Positions 46,674 through 56,784 of a stretch of DNA of 64,000 nucleotides are shown here, piece by piece. The position numbers were made by a program, and so were the translations under genes. Under the pieces are notes generated by a model, which did not search any database, was not told the origin of the DNA, and saw nothing but the letters and a program-made list of their open reading frames with translations. The DNA lies in assembly GCA_016081115.2 (NCBI GenBank), contig CM071934.1, positions 60,497,267 through 60,561,266 on the forward strand, given 5' to 3'. This DNA is from Rehmannia glutinosa. Its lineage: Eukaryota > Streptophyta > Magnoliopsida > Lamiales > Orobanchaceae. The stretch's first letter is position 1; every line of letters begins with the position of its first letter.

Positions 46674-47464
46674 TGTTAGGAAATTTATTCGTATAGATTT
46701 TGATGATGCTTAGAAAACTATGTATTAAGAAGTTGGCACCCCAATTCAATGTAATTTTTTCTTATGTAATAGACAAGACATTGGCTGACTCAAAACAGCC
46801 AAGTCAAAGATCAGAAGACTTGCTTAATTGCGTTTTAGAAGACTCGCAGTTGAGTATCAAGTTTCAGAAAACTCACAACTGAGTATAGAAGAATCATAAG
46901 ACTCTTGCGATTAGTATCATCAAAGTCTAAAACAAGACCGGAGAAGAGTCAAAGCGAGAAGTCTTTCGAAGACTTGTCGGTCGAAGACTCAAAGATCACC
47001 AAATGGGTTAAAGCGGTGCAAAACTCAAGTCAACTAAGAAAGTCCGTTGCTTGACCGAGTCCAAGATGGATTTTCATTAAAGTACACGAAGTACTATGTT
47101 TGACCTTAAAGGTGTTAGGAATTTATTAAAGACAAAAGTGATATAACTAATAGAAAAACACTAGCAAGACCGCCGTTTCAACAAAGTACGTAAGCGAAAA
47201 CATACAAGGAAAGGTCAACATCAAGCTACAAAGAAAGGACATGCCGATTTGTCCAAACATCTTGATTTGAATTTGTCCATCTCTTCAACGGACAAATTTC
47301 AAGTTATAGCTTTAAATGGTGAGAAAAAACCGGAGAAAAACAACAACAACGAGACACAAAAGAGAACAAGAAATATAAAAGTTTGAGATCTCAAAGCAAG
47401 CGAACATTCTCTCAAGAGTGAAATGAATATCCTCAAGCCTTGTTAAAACAACACCTTATTGTGC
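46674..47464 (+). repeat. 3' LTR of element D, truncated
   Basis: It starts TGTTAGGAAATTTATT after a polypurine-like AAGAAGATGGGAA. It follows the family LTR (GATTTTGATGATGCTTAGAAAA, AAGTTGGCACCCC, AATAGACAAGACATTGG) to the equivalent of the CCTCAAGCCT segment. The last 650 or so bases, including GGGACCTACA, are missing, replaced by gypsy-type copy 2. Confidence 0.75.
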
Positions 47465-47465
47465 A

Positions 47466-50400
47466 ATATTAAACAGATTCACAATTATTTAGACTTTAAA
47501 TAATGGCCCAGTTGACAATTCCGTCGTTCCTTTTGCGCATGCCCCAACTCATTCACTCATCTGTATAAAGTATACATGGGGTGAGCATTCAACAGTTCAG
47601 TGGGGTCAAATAGTGTCCAAATTAAATATAATCATACATATCAATATAAACATGAATTTCAATAGCAATTGTTTGCATTGGCGGATTTCACCAGAGGGAT
47701 TCTTTTTCCCTAGACCACTTTGGTCCCTCGCGTCAATAGTCAATAGAAATAGTTCAATAAACAATAGCACATACTTGCAAGATGCACAATAGAGGCATTT
47801 AATAAGAACACAGTAGAAACAAACCCCACCTCAAAATGAAGTAGCTTCGTGAAGTAAATGCAAATGTGAATGCCTCGTATTCAAATTTCTCGTCTCTTAC
47901 AATGATTTTTTTTGTTAATATTAAATGTTATAGAAGGGAAAAATAGAAAAAAAAAAGTAGGAAAAATTGGCTTGAAATATAACTTTTTGAGTGAAAATTA
48001 GAGTTTGGTCAAAAAGGGAGTTAAAACTAGTCTTTGATAAAAATTAAAGTTTTTTTGGCACAAATCCCTTTTCTGACTTTTCTCCTCTTTTTCTTTTCTC
48101 TTTTCTTTCTTCCATTTGTTTTCTTTTTTTCTTTTTTTTTCTTTTTTTCTTTTCCTCCCTCTTTTCTCTATCCTCTCTTTTTTCTTTTTCCTAGTAACTC
48201 ATGCCCCCTCTTCTATCTTTTTTTCCTTCCTCTTCTCACTGTAACATCCCCTCCCCCACTCTCTTCTCTCTCTCCGGTGCCAGCGACCGATGATATGGTT
48301 GCGTCTGCCGGAGGTGGCAGCGGCTCCCTTATCTTTCCTATATTTTTTCTTTCTCTTCTTGGTTTTTATATTGGGTTTTGATTTTGGGTTTGGGGATTGG
48401 AGTGGTGGTTTTTATACACATGGGTGGTGACCATGGTAGTGGTGCGGTACCCGAGAATATGTCGATGGCGGCGTGATTATTTTAAGGAGAGAAAGAATCT
48501 TTACCTTCTTGCTATTGTGTGAAAATTGTGAAGAAAAAGAATCTTTACCTTCTTGCTATTGTGTGAAAATTGTGAAGAATATCCCTAGAGTATGCTTTGA
48601 ATTTATAGGCCAAAATTTCATGGAATATAAGGTATTATTGCTAAAATTTTATTGCAAAACATACTTGATTTACATGCCCTAAATGCATATTCCATTTGTA
48701 TATCTATTTATCATGATTTGATTTGATTTTCCCTTTTACAAAATTTGACTTTCCTTCATATTGTAAATAAATCAAAAATTAAATCCCGAAAATTAAGAAA
48801 TTTAGGGTTTCAAATACCTAAAAATATTCCAAAAATTAGTTCTAACTCAAACCTAATTTAGGCCCAATTTATTTCCCCAACTAGTCTTTTGCCCGTGCAA
48901 TACACGGGGTGTATATCTGTTAGACATCTATTTTGTCTTTATTACGTGTATATTTCTCTAATAGTTTATATGAATTATATCTCCTGTATTTATGGATGTC
49001 AACATCCTGTTGGTAACCGAATAAAACGATGGGGAACCCATGGTTGCTTCTTGGATGTGAGCGAGGATAGGGATTCTCTCGCTTCTCTATAATCGGGGAT
49101 GGGACAGGGGCGATATTTATATCCCCCTCCCCTTCCTATTCGATTAGGTAAAACGAGAATTCTCCTTTCCCATCCCCAACCCCGAATATGTATATTGTAT
49201 TTATCTATTATTAATATTAATTCTATTTATATTTTTTTATTTTATTAATTCCAAAAATTAAACTTAAGAATCTTTACATTTTTACTTGTTCTTATTATTT
49301 ATTTTACAAATTATGGATTTATGTTATCTATGTTTTGAAAAATAGTAATTGCAAAAAGTTTAAAATTTCAAATAAATAATTAAAATATAAAGATAATTAA
49401 TTTGAATATAAATCATATGAAACAATAAAAAATAAATTATTATAAACTATAAAAACTCTATTTAAATACGAAATTTGTTTGTTTGAATATGAATTGTATC
49501 TATTTATAGAACATGTTTATCTATAAGAAAGTAAAAGTTTGAAAAATATTTTGACTCGCCAAACATTGAATTATTTTTACTACCCGAATCTTGAATATTT
49601 AGTAAATTGTATTTTCAATACAATCAATAATAATATCATTTCAAGTTCTAATATTTTTTGGAGTATAGAAAACTGAACAATTATAAAAATTATTAAAGTA
49701 ATTAAAGAAAAACCATGTTTTATATTTAGTAACGCAATTTTAAGGAAAATGTAACATTTCAAAAAAACAAAAGCTATATTATTTTTATTTATACACATAT
49801 ATTAAAAATTATCAAATAGACAAATTCAAATCTAATTCAAAAGTACAACTTTGAAACTTTAATATCAAAATATGTTGATAAATATAAAAAATAATTTATT
49901 TTAACATGAAAAGTATGTTAATATATAAAAATAAGTTTCTATATATAAAATACTATTATGAATATAATTTCATATTAAATAAATCTTATTTTTCTTCTAC
50001 ATAAATATATATAATTTACTATGTGTGGATATATGTGATATATAAAATTTTGAAACATATTTTGAGATATTTTCTTCAATTAAATTTTAATTGAATTTAA
50101 TAAATTTAAATATAATTCTATATAATTATTAAGAAATGGGCTAAGCTCAAATAAAAACTATGCATATATTACAAATAACTAAAATATACGAATATACAAA
50201 TTGATAACTAATAACTCGAATGCATAATTTTTAAAGCCCATTACACATATAAAATGATGAGTAAATATTTCATTTTTATATTTTCATTTATTATGTTTTT
50301 GTTATTTATATATGCAATATACATGTCAACATGAAGATCGTAAAAATTAATTAATTTGATATATTATACGCCAAAAATGGATCAAAAACGAAAAATTATT

Positions 50401-50696
50401 AATTTTTTAAGAGAAAAAGATAAATATCATGATTAATGCAGTGCACAAACATATTTAGAAAGTTAATTTTACTTAATTCTGTTTTTTTATATCATTTTAA
50501 AAAGTGATTATTTACAGAAAGTTGACTACCAGAAATAATAAAATAGTAAATATTTATCACTTATTATTTTTATATATATATTTATTACTTTTATAGTAAC
50601 TGCAAAAGGGCGGGAAAAATTATCAATACAATTTTTAGAAGCGGCTCACTTTATATATATAAGATAAGATAAGATTAGAGGGATGCGGATATTACA
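47466..50696. repeat. gypsy-type LTR-like repeat, copy 2, split by a Helitron
   Basis: It aligns with copy 1 from 47466 (TATTAAACAGATTCAC) to 48880, is cut by the Helitron at 48881-50674, and resumes at 50675 with TTAGAGGGATGCGGATATTACA-type text equal to the end of copy 1. The first 165 or so bases of copy 1 are missing. The AAAGAATC-TTTACCTTCTTGC segment is tandemly duplicated at about 48490-48580, absent from copy 1. Confidence 0.6.
48881..50674 (-). mobile_element. non-autonomous Helitron (1.8 kb)
   Basis: On the minus strand the 3' end is a hairpin (CCCGTG, five-base loop, CACGGG, 48892-48908), then a short spacer and CTAG, followed by host T. The 5' end is TCTTATCTTATC (50674 inward), preceded by host A. 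The empty site AA-TT is seen in LTR copy 1 at 44747/44748. The inserted copy continues without any TSD, as Helitrons do. The interior is AT-rich with no Rep/helicase frame. A 48960-49200 segment resembles the dispersed GGATGTCAAC-type repeats of plants. Confidence 0.8.
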
Positions 50697-50737
50697 CGCT
50701 CACTTTCAAAATATTTCTTATTTCAACCTAAGCCTGA

Positions 50738-51007
50738 AATTTAAAGTGAAGAAAAAGACAACTACAAAACTTGGACAATTTCACGCATGGAATACTCAAA
50801 TTATAGCATTAAAATCATCGTGTTTGAAATCAAAGAAGCCATAAAATACTTATACTCTTATTATGCAAAACCAAAAGTGAATTACAAAAGAAACAAATGA
50901 GAGCCTTATATAGGCAAATAGAAAACCTAACCCTAAAAGGACTAAAATTCTAACCATAAAAGGACTACACTTAAATAAGGAAACTAAATATATATTATAT
51001 TTCAACA
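50738..51007 (-). repeat. 3' LTR (or part) of copia element E
   Basis: On the minus strand TGTTGAAATATAATATA follows a TTGAGGGGAG polypurine tract (51008-51017), a hallmark start of short plant copia LTRs. A TATATAAGG box lies inside at about 50910-50918 (inverted). The left limit is uncertain: 50738 is the first plausible TG...CA end. Confidence 0.5.
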
Positions 51008-51029
51008 CTCCCCTCAAACTCACGATGCA

Positions 51030-51701
51030 ACCGCAGAAGCAATCTGAATAGCACTCTTACTATCACAATGCAAATGGAGTGGGACGATCAAGAAAAACAC
51101 TCATATCTGCTAGCAACCAACGTAACCAAACAATCTCACAAGCGTAGTTGCTATGGCACGATACTCAACTTCGTGGAAGATCTAGAAACTACATCTTGTT
51201 TTTTACTTTTCCAAGAAATGAGAGTCACCCAGAACACACAAAAACCGGTGATAGATTTGCGATCTGGTAGGATCACCGGCCAATCAAGATCGAGTATGCA
51301 CGCAGCTCAATGAAGAATTAGACGGAAGTAAAGACTACAAACCGAGTTCCCCGAAGATGTCTAAGAATACGCAGAACAGCAGCCCAATGAACTATAGAGG
51401 GAGAAGTAACAAACTGACTAACCACATGAACAACATGTGCAATATCCAGACGAATAATTGTGAGATAAACCAAACTGTCAACAACAGTACGATATAAACT
51501 GGGATCCGACAAGGGTGAACCATCAGAGGGAGAATACCGAGCATCAGTCTCAAGCTAGTATCAACAATCTTGTTATCAGTAATATGTGCACGCTCAAATA
51601 TATCAGTAATATACTTTGATTGAGACAAAAGATAACCCTGTGGGGAAGAGGCAACCTCAATACCAAGAAAATAACGGAAGGGACCCAAATCTTTCATAGC
51701 A
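51030..51701 (-). pseudogene. pol fragment of copia element E (RT end and RNase H)
   Basis: A different copia lineage from A-D. Reading the minus strand: MKDLGPFRYFLGIEVASSPQG, LLSQSKYITDIFERAHITDNK (51520-51700), LYRTVVDSLVYLTI and AHVVHVVSQFVTSP (51400-51500), WAAVLRILRHLRGT, then in broken frames SFLGKVKNK/EIVWLRWLLADM (51100-51230) and the LLIVIVRVLFRLL-like remains of CDSKSAIQIA (about 51030-51070). Domain order is normal and leads directly into the LTR at 51007. The upstream part of RT is missing because a Helitron-type end lies at 51702, exactly before the MKDLG motif. Confidence 0.7.
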
Positions 51702-51730
51702 CTAGTAAGAAACACGTGCGACGCACGTGA
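51702..51730 (-). mobile_element. 3' terminus of a second Helitron-type element
   Basis: On the minus strand the hairpin CACGTGCGTCGCACGTG (51713-51729) is followed by TTTCTTA and CTAG (51702-51705), then host T. This is the same architecture as the Helitron at 48881. It interrupts the RT of element E. The 5' end to the right was not found. Confidence 0.6.
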
Positions 51731-52373
51731 TCCATATGATTTTACTAAAATATTTATGTTATTTAATAATTTCATTGATGAATATTAAAATATCAAGAAG
51801 TACTGTTTTACAAATAAATAAACATTCTTTAAATACTCAAATTATTAAAACGGAAATATTTCAAAGTATTTTAACATTGTTTTTCCCGATCGAGAGTAGA
51901 GATCCATATGAATGATCATCCGATTATTTTAAAGAATTCAATCCAACAAAAATTTAAAAAAGTTTTTATATTGGTTTACTATAACATTAATCAATCTTTT
52001 GTTTGATTTGATGGCTAGTACAACCTTTTTTTTAAATGATTTTACAATTCTTTTAGCATTAGACGCTAAGATTTACACATTCATTATCACATTAATCAAA
52101 AAAATAAAAATAATTAAATTACGTCTTTACCAAAATCAAGCATTACATCATGGTTTTATTAATTTCTATTTGAATTTATAAATCACGTAAATGTTAATAT
52201 TATCCTTGTGCTTGTTTTTTCATTTTATCTCTTCTTTGATTAAAGAATGGAAATATATATAGAAAAACACTTTTTGTATATTATTTTAAATGTAATAAAG
52301 AAAAATTGAATATTTTTAGTTATTGCAATCCACTTATTTTGAGTGTCCTATTTAAGAATAATAAATTTTAATC

Positions 52374-52376
<3 letters not shown>
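51731..52376. other. AT-rich DNA, probably interior of the second Helitron-type element
   Basis: No coding region. It begins at a convincing Helitron 3' terminus but no matching 5' TC end or resumption of the interrupted RT was found, so the extent is unknown. Confidence 0.35.

Positions 52377-52454
<78 letters not shown>
52377..52454. repeat. compound (TC)n(TA)n microsatellite
   Basis: About 29 bases of TC repeat run directly into about 50 bases of TA repeat. It ends at GGGGATCC, the edge of a TIR-type element. Confidence 0.95.
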
Positions 52455-52457
<3 letters not shown>

Positions 52458-52520
52458 GATCCAAATGTACCAGGGCCTTAGGTGAGACCGTAAGGACTAA
52501 TCTACACAAATATATATGTC
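52455..52520. mobile_element. end of a (TA)n-associated TIR element
   Basis: GGGGATCCAAATG-x-ACCA, CCTTAGGTGAGACCGTAAGG and CTAATCTACAC resemble the ends of the element at 54787-55807. A shared interior block (ATCACGTTCCTATAATCA against ATCACGTCCCCATAATCA) lies near 52628 and 54992. The other end of this copy was not found. The DNA up to 54780 may belong to it. Confidence 0.45.
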
Positions 52521-53163
52521 ATTATAAAAAAACAAAAAAAAAGCTGTGTATTTTTGGCGAACAAAACACTCATAAAACCGCCAACCAATTATGCCGCTAC
52601 ATAATAGAAAAATCGAATCTCGATTAATCACGTTCCTATAATCACGCATTCATCACTTTTTTTTTTTCCCTCTCCACGCAAATCGTCCCCCGCACAATGA
52701 GAAAACTTTATGACTATCCATTAAATCGCATTTCATATCTTTAGCTCAACAAAATACATCAAAGACAACACATCCAATTTACGATTAAGAAGAATCATCA
52801 TATATAGAAGATATGTTCTATTCTACCATGGCACAAAACCAAGAATCCAACCCACCGATGAATCGATTCAAGGTAATTTCCAACGAATGCTTTACGCAAT
52901 TATGTGATGAAACACAAAATCGGATGAAAAACCAAATCAGTACACAAATAAGTGATGCAAAACTGTATATTTACTATCTTTTTCAATGCATATTTATAAT
53001 ATATATTGTATAATTAACGTTCTATACCACATAATTAATAATAACAATCATGTATTCCAATTAAAAATACGAGTTGCAATTGTTTTTATCATATATACAT
53101 AACTAGTATGAAAAACAATGCATATATACATTTAACTCTTTGCGTATTTATTGTATGATGACC

Positions 53164-53749
53164 ACTATTTTAAATATCGGACCGTCATGCGTCGGTTGAA
53201 CCTAAGGTTATACTGGGATCTTGGTGGTCGGACCGTCACGATAAGACTCTAAATACCATTTTTGCGGTTATACCACCAAAATCGGCCATGCCGACCAAAA
53301 CCGGTTTAAACCGAATTTTTATACTTTTTATTTTTTCAACCTTTTTTTTTATAAAAACTGAAATTATAAACTTAATGTTTAACATAGTTATGCCATAATT
53401 CAAATCAAACAAGATTTAAAATCAATTATTCAATATTATGTTAAGATTCAAATCAATTATTTGTATTTTAATTAATTCAAACAAGAATTCTAATCAATCA
53501 AAATTTTCTAAATTTGGGCAAACCTCTATAATATAGTCATAGACAATCAATCAAATAATTATATAATAAAAAATAAGAAATAAAAAATATATAACTTCTC
53601 TTTTTATATCAATATATTACATTAATATTTTATATATAATATATTTAATTAAAACCGATAAAATCGGCGGTTGAACCGGTCCGACAAGGTTGAACCGCTT
53701 ATCGATGGCTTGACCGGTTTGATCACCGGTGCGGTATTTAAAACATTGA
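53164..53749. mobile_element. short TIR element with palindromic ends (586 bp)
   Basis: The left end ACTATTTTAAATATCGGACCG and the right end in reverse complement TCAATGTTTTAAATACCGCACCG are inverted repeats. Further in, GGTTGAACC and ACCGGTTTAAACCG-type blocks recur. Flanks TGATGACC (53156-53163) and TGATGACA (53750-53757) agree in seven of eight bases, suggesting an 8-bp TSD and a hAT-like MITE. The interior has no gene. Confidence 0.5.
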
Positions 53750-53757
53750 TGATGACA

Positions 53758-54179
53758 TTAACATTGCGTTTGAGTAACATATATCTTGCATGCAATTTTA
53801 TAATTATTTGCCTAAATATAATATATATTGTATAGATAGTGTCGATGATATGTATAGTTAGTAGAAAACAAATAAATTTTAAATATGATAACAAAATTCA
53901 GCATTTTATATCATCCATGCAAATCTAGAACGACAAATTCTGCATATATACATTTGTTTGTTGTAAGGTTATTATAAATTTCATTTTGGGTTCCCATAAT
54001 GCATATGTTGCATGCGCTTTTATCATTTATGCTTGCTTATTATATGTTATGTTTTTCGCATACATATCGTCCAAATGGTGCATATTTAGTATATATAATT
54101 TGTATTGCAATATAATATTCGAATTGTAATGAGCAACCATATAGCAGCAACATAATTAATGTCGGATAAAGGCCGAAAT
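53758..54179. other. AT-rich DNA, no gene recognised
   Basis: Contains ATATATGCAT-type repeats and no open frame of note. It may be an intron of the FAR1-like remnant that follows. Confidence 0.3.
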
Positions 54180-54361
54180 ATCACCTGCTCGACAAAATAT
54201 TGGATTCAAAAGTAGAACAAGAAAAGATTCCGCGTGTTGGAATGCATTTCGATACATTGGAAGCCGATATACTATTTTACAAAGAATATGGCGCATGCAA
54301 ATGTTTCGACATTAGAAAGAGTACTACAAGACGATTTAAGAATTATGATATTCGTGTACGA
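54180..54361 (+). pseudogene. FAR1/MULE-like N-terminal domain fragment
   Basis: One frame reads LLDKILDSKVEQEK, IPRVGMHFDTLEADILFYKEY and FDIRKSTTRR before a stop at 54362. The P-x-VGM-x-F-x-(T/S)LE-A-x-x-FY-x-Y-x(5)-FD-x-RKS pattern is that of the FAR1-type DNA-binding domain. This domain is found in FAR1/FHY3 transcription regulators and in the FAR1-like transposases of some Mutator-like elements. Zinc cysteines expected further on are not seen in frame, and no MULE transposase catalytic domain follows. The neighbourhood is full of transposon ends, so a dead MULE is more likely than a host regulator. Confidence 0.5.
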
Positions 54362-54786
54362 TGATCCGGTTTGCAATAGAAACTAATGAAGTGCACGATA
54401 GCGACAAAAAACACGAAACATGCAAGAGGATTTCGAACGGGGTTGGATGAAACGCCGTTGTATTTTTGAATACACATAACAATGAGAACATGCCCAAACC
54501 GCAATGGCGCCTCCTAGTAGTTAGACCTTGAAAACAATGTGTTATTCGTAGCTGATTTCCTTTCCCCCATATCAAAATTCAGTTGTCTTTCCCAAACATA
54601 GGAAAAAAAAATCGATATTGTTTTTACGATATACGATACCATATGTTAAATATGCACAATCTCATCCATAAATATGCCCATATATATTATTGTACATCAA
54701 ATGATATTCACATATATATATATATATATGCACAATTTCGTGTGTAAGTATGCATAATCATGTATGTAAACATGTATATATATATA

Positions 54787-55807
54787 GGAGGGGATCCTGT
54801 GAGACCACCCTCCTAGGTTAGTCCATAAGACTAAATCTACACCATCCAAATAGTAAATCAATGGCCAAGATATATTACAATATATACAACATTTTATAAG
54901 TAAATATACAACAGAAGGGATAAAATAGGAATCCAGAAAATTAAATATAGTAACCGCTTCCTAAAAATTAGGGACGTGATTTTGTATTGATCACGTCCCC
55001 ATAATCAAGCGATTCACCTTTCCTTTCTCTCTCTTCCCATTCGAACCTGCAATTTATTCAAATATGGCAACAAAATCGTGGAACAATTAATGAAAAGTAT
55101 ACAATTACACTAAACTAACTATACATTGAAACATTACTAAATATACACAAATAATTAACTAAGTATACAATTACACTAAACTACTTGTACATTAAACTTT
55201 ACTAAGTATACAGAAATATTTAACTAAGTATACAATTATATTGAACTAACTATACATTAAAATAATACTAAGTATACAGAAATATTTAACTAAGTATACA
55301 ATTACACTTGAATTACTTACATAACTAAGTATACAATTCCATTGAACTAAGTATACAAATCCACAGAACTAGGTATACAAATTTACTAAACTACTTACTA
55401 AACTACTTATATAACTAAGAATACGATTCCACTGAACCAAGTATACAAATCCACTGAACTAAATATACAATAAAACATGACTAAGTATACAAGTTCACTG
55501 AACTAAGTATACAATAAAACGACTGTTCACAAATATGGCGGAAATAAGTATCAATTTTGAAAAAATACTTGAAGTTGATGATTTTTCCTCCCTAAAAATC
55601 GGGTAACTGAAAAGGTAGGATTATGTTTCATTAAAAATAGCTAATAACTTTCCAATTAACATAACTAATTAAATATAAAAGTACAATTATACCCTTATAT
55701 GCCTAAATTAACTAAAATGATCTACACCATCCAAAATTTTAAATCAAGAGTCCATAAATGTTCTTATGGACTAACCTAAAGGGATTGGTCTCATTTGAAC
55801 CAATCCC
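54787..55807. mobile_element. TIR element inserted in a TA microsatellite (1.0 kb)
   Basis: Both ends abut TA repeats (54775-54786 and 55808 onward). The left end continues TGAGACCACCCTCCTAGG and TTAGTCCATAAGA. The right end in reverse complement reads TGAGACCAATCCCTTTAGG and TTAGTCCATAAGA. CTACACCATCCAAA occurs in the same relative position at both ends (54837 and 55721). The interior holds no gene but a degenerate tandem array. The superfamily is not settled, since the (TA)n target hides any TSD. Confidence 0.65.
55096..55530. repeat. degenerate tandem array of ACTAAGTATACA units
   Basis: The core (A/G)AGTATACA or ACTATACA recurs roughly every 20-40 bases, about 17-20 times. It alternates with linkers such as ATTACACTAAACTA, GAAATATTTA and AATCCACTGA. 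It lies wholly inside the TIR element at 54787-55807. Confidence 0.8.
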
Positions 55808-55824
55808 TATATATATATATATAT

Positions 55825-55861
<37 letters not shown>
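55808..55861. repeat. TA microsatellite
   Basis: Two TA runs (55808-55824 and 55829-55861) separated by CCC. The AATCCC/ATCCC edge of the neighbouring element is duplicated here. Confidence 0.9.
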
Positions 55862-55863
<2 letters not shown>

Positions 55864-56445
55864 CACATATGCAATATATAATTCGGATCTTGCATTTCTA
55901 TAATAATACAAAGAAGCAAAAATTCCATATGAAAAACTCATGCTTTACTATTCAAAAAAATTGCCAAATTATATATACACACATGCAAGTGTATCACCAT
56001 ATGTATGCAAGATATTGACAAAAATAAAATTTTGGAAGACAACCTATATATGCAAAATCTATTAAATACATGCACGAAAAATATTATGTGTATACAAGAT
56101 ATTAATGTGAATAGCACACAAAAAAATAATACTTCTAAAACATACAACCTATGAACTAAAAATATGCTATATGTGTGTTGCATCTATTACAATAAAGTCA
56201 TAATACTTCATAAAAAAATTTGACACCCTAAAGTTGTGCTAACAACTAAAAACATAATAATATTAATTGAAAATGTGCAATACATCTCATCTTCATCCAT
56301 AACTAAAAATCATAATAATATTCATAAAAACATACACAACATGGCATGAAAACCAAAATATCCCCGCCTCCAGTACAAACCAAATCATATAATAACAAAC
56401 AACTTTAAATTACACATAAAACACATGACTACAACTTCTTCTTCC
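55862..56445. other. AT-rich DNA, no gene recognised
   Basis: Only short frames are present, and a CATAATAATATT motif occurs twice near 56250 and 56310. It lies downstream of the Ulp1-like fragment on the minus strand and could be its 3' flank. Confidence 0.35.
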
Positions 56446-56780
56446 CTATCCAAAATTTAGCTTCTTCCATGGCCCTGTCTTTTTTGCTCGTTTGCCAAAG
56501 AGAATTATTGCTGAGCAATACTTGAAATACAAATTGGCCAATTGAGAAGCATTACTCATCTCCAACCCGCAATCACATCCCCTCGTGCCACCACCCATGT
56601 AACTTTTCATATGCCTCATAACAAAAATTCCACAATCAATCTTGTTTGTAGTGTCTCTCCAATGCATACAATGTCCGAGTGGGGTCACTTTTTCGAACAA
56701 TCAGGCCATTTGCGCACATCCTCTCGCATCCAAATAATTCGAAAACACTCGGTTTGCAAAGACACCATAAAATCGACTAT
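56446..56780 (-). pseudogene. Ulp1-type (C48) cysteine protease fragment
   Basis: The minus-strand frame 56446-56700 contains HWRDTTNKIDCGIFVMRH followed by MKSYMGG. The DCG-x-F-x-MRHM-x-x-Y pattern surrounds the catalytic Cys of plant Ulp1-like SUMO proteases, particularly those carried by Mutator-like and other transposons. The His and Asp parts of the catalytic triad should lie upstream. The sequence to about 56780 continues in shifted frames (a LFEKVTPL-like start), so the domain is truncated. Host SUMO proteases have much longer context, so a transposon-carried copy is likelier. Opposite orientation to the FAR1-like fragment at 54180 does not exclude one parent MULE. Confidence 0.55.
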
Positions 56781-56784
56781 ATGA

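Noticed and set aside
48034..48381. Phe-rich frame of 115 codons resembling a transmembrane protein
   Set aside because: It is a T-rich low-complexity tract within the gypsy-type LTR copy 2 and is not open in the matching part of copy 1.
55758..56018. Frame with repeated Tyr-Ile residues
   Set aside because: It arises from the TA microsatellite at 55808-55861.
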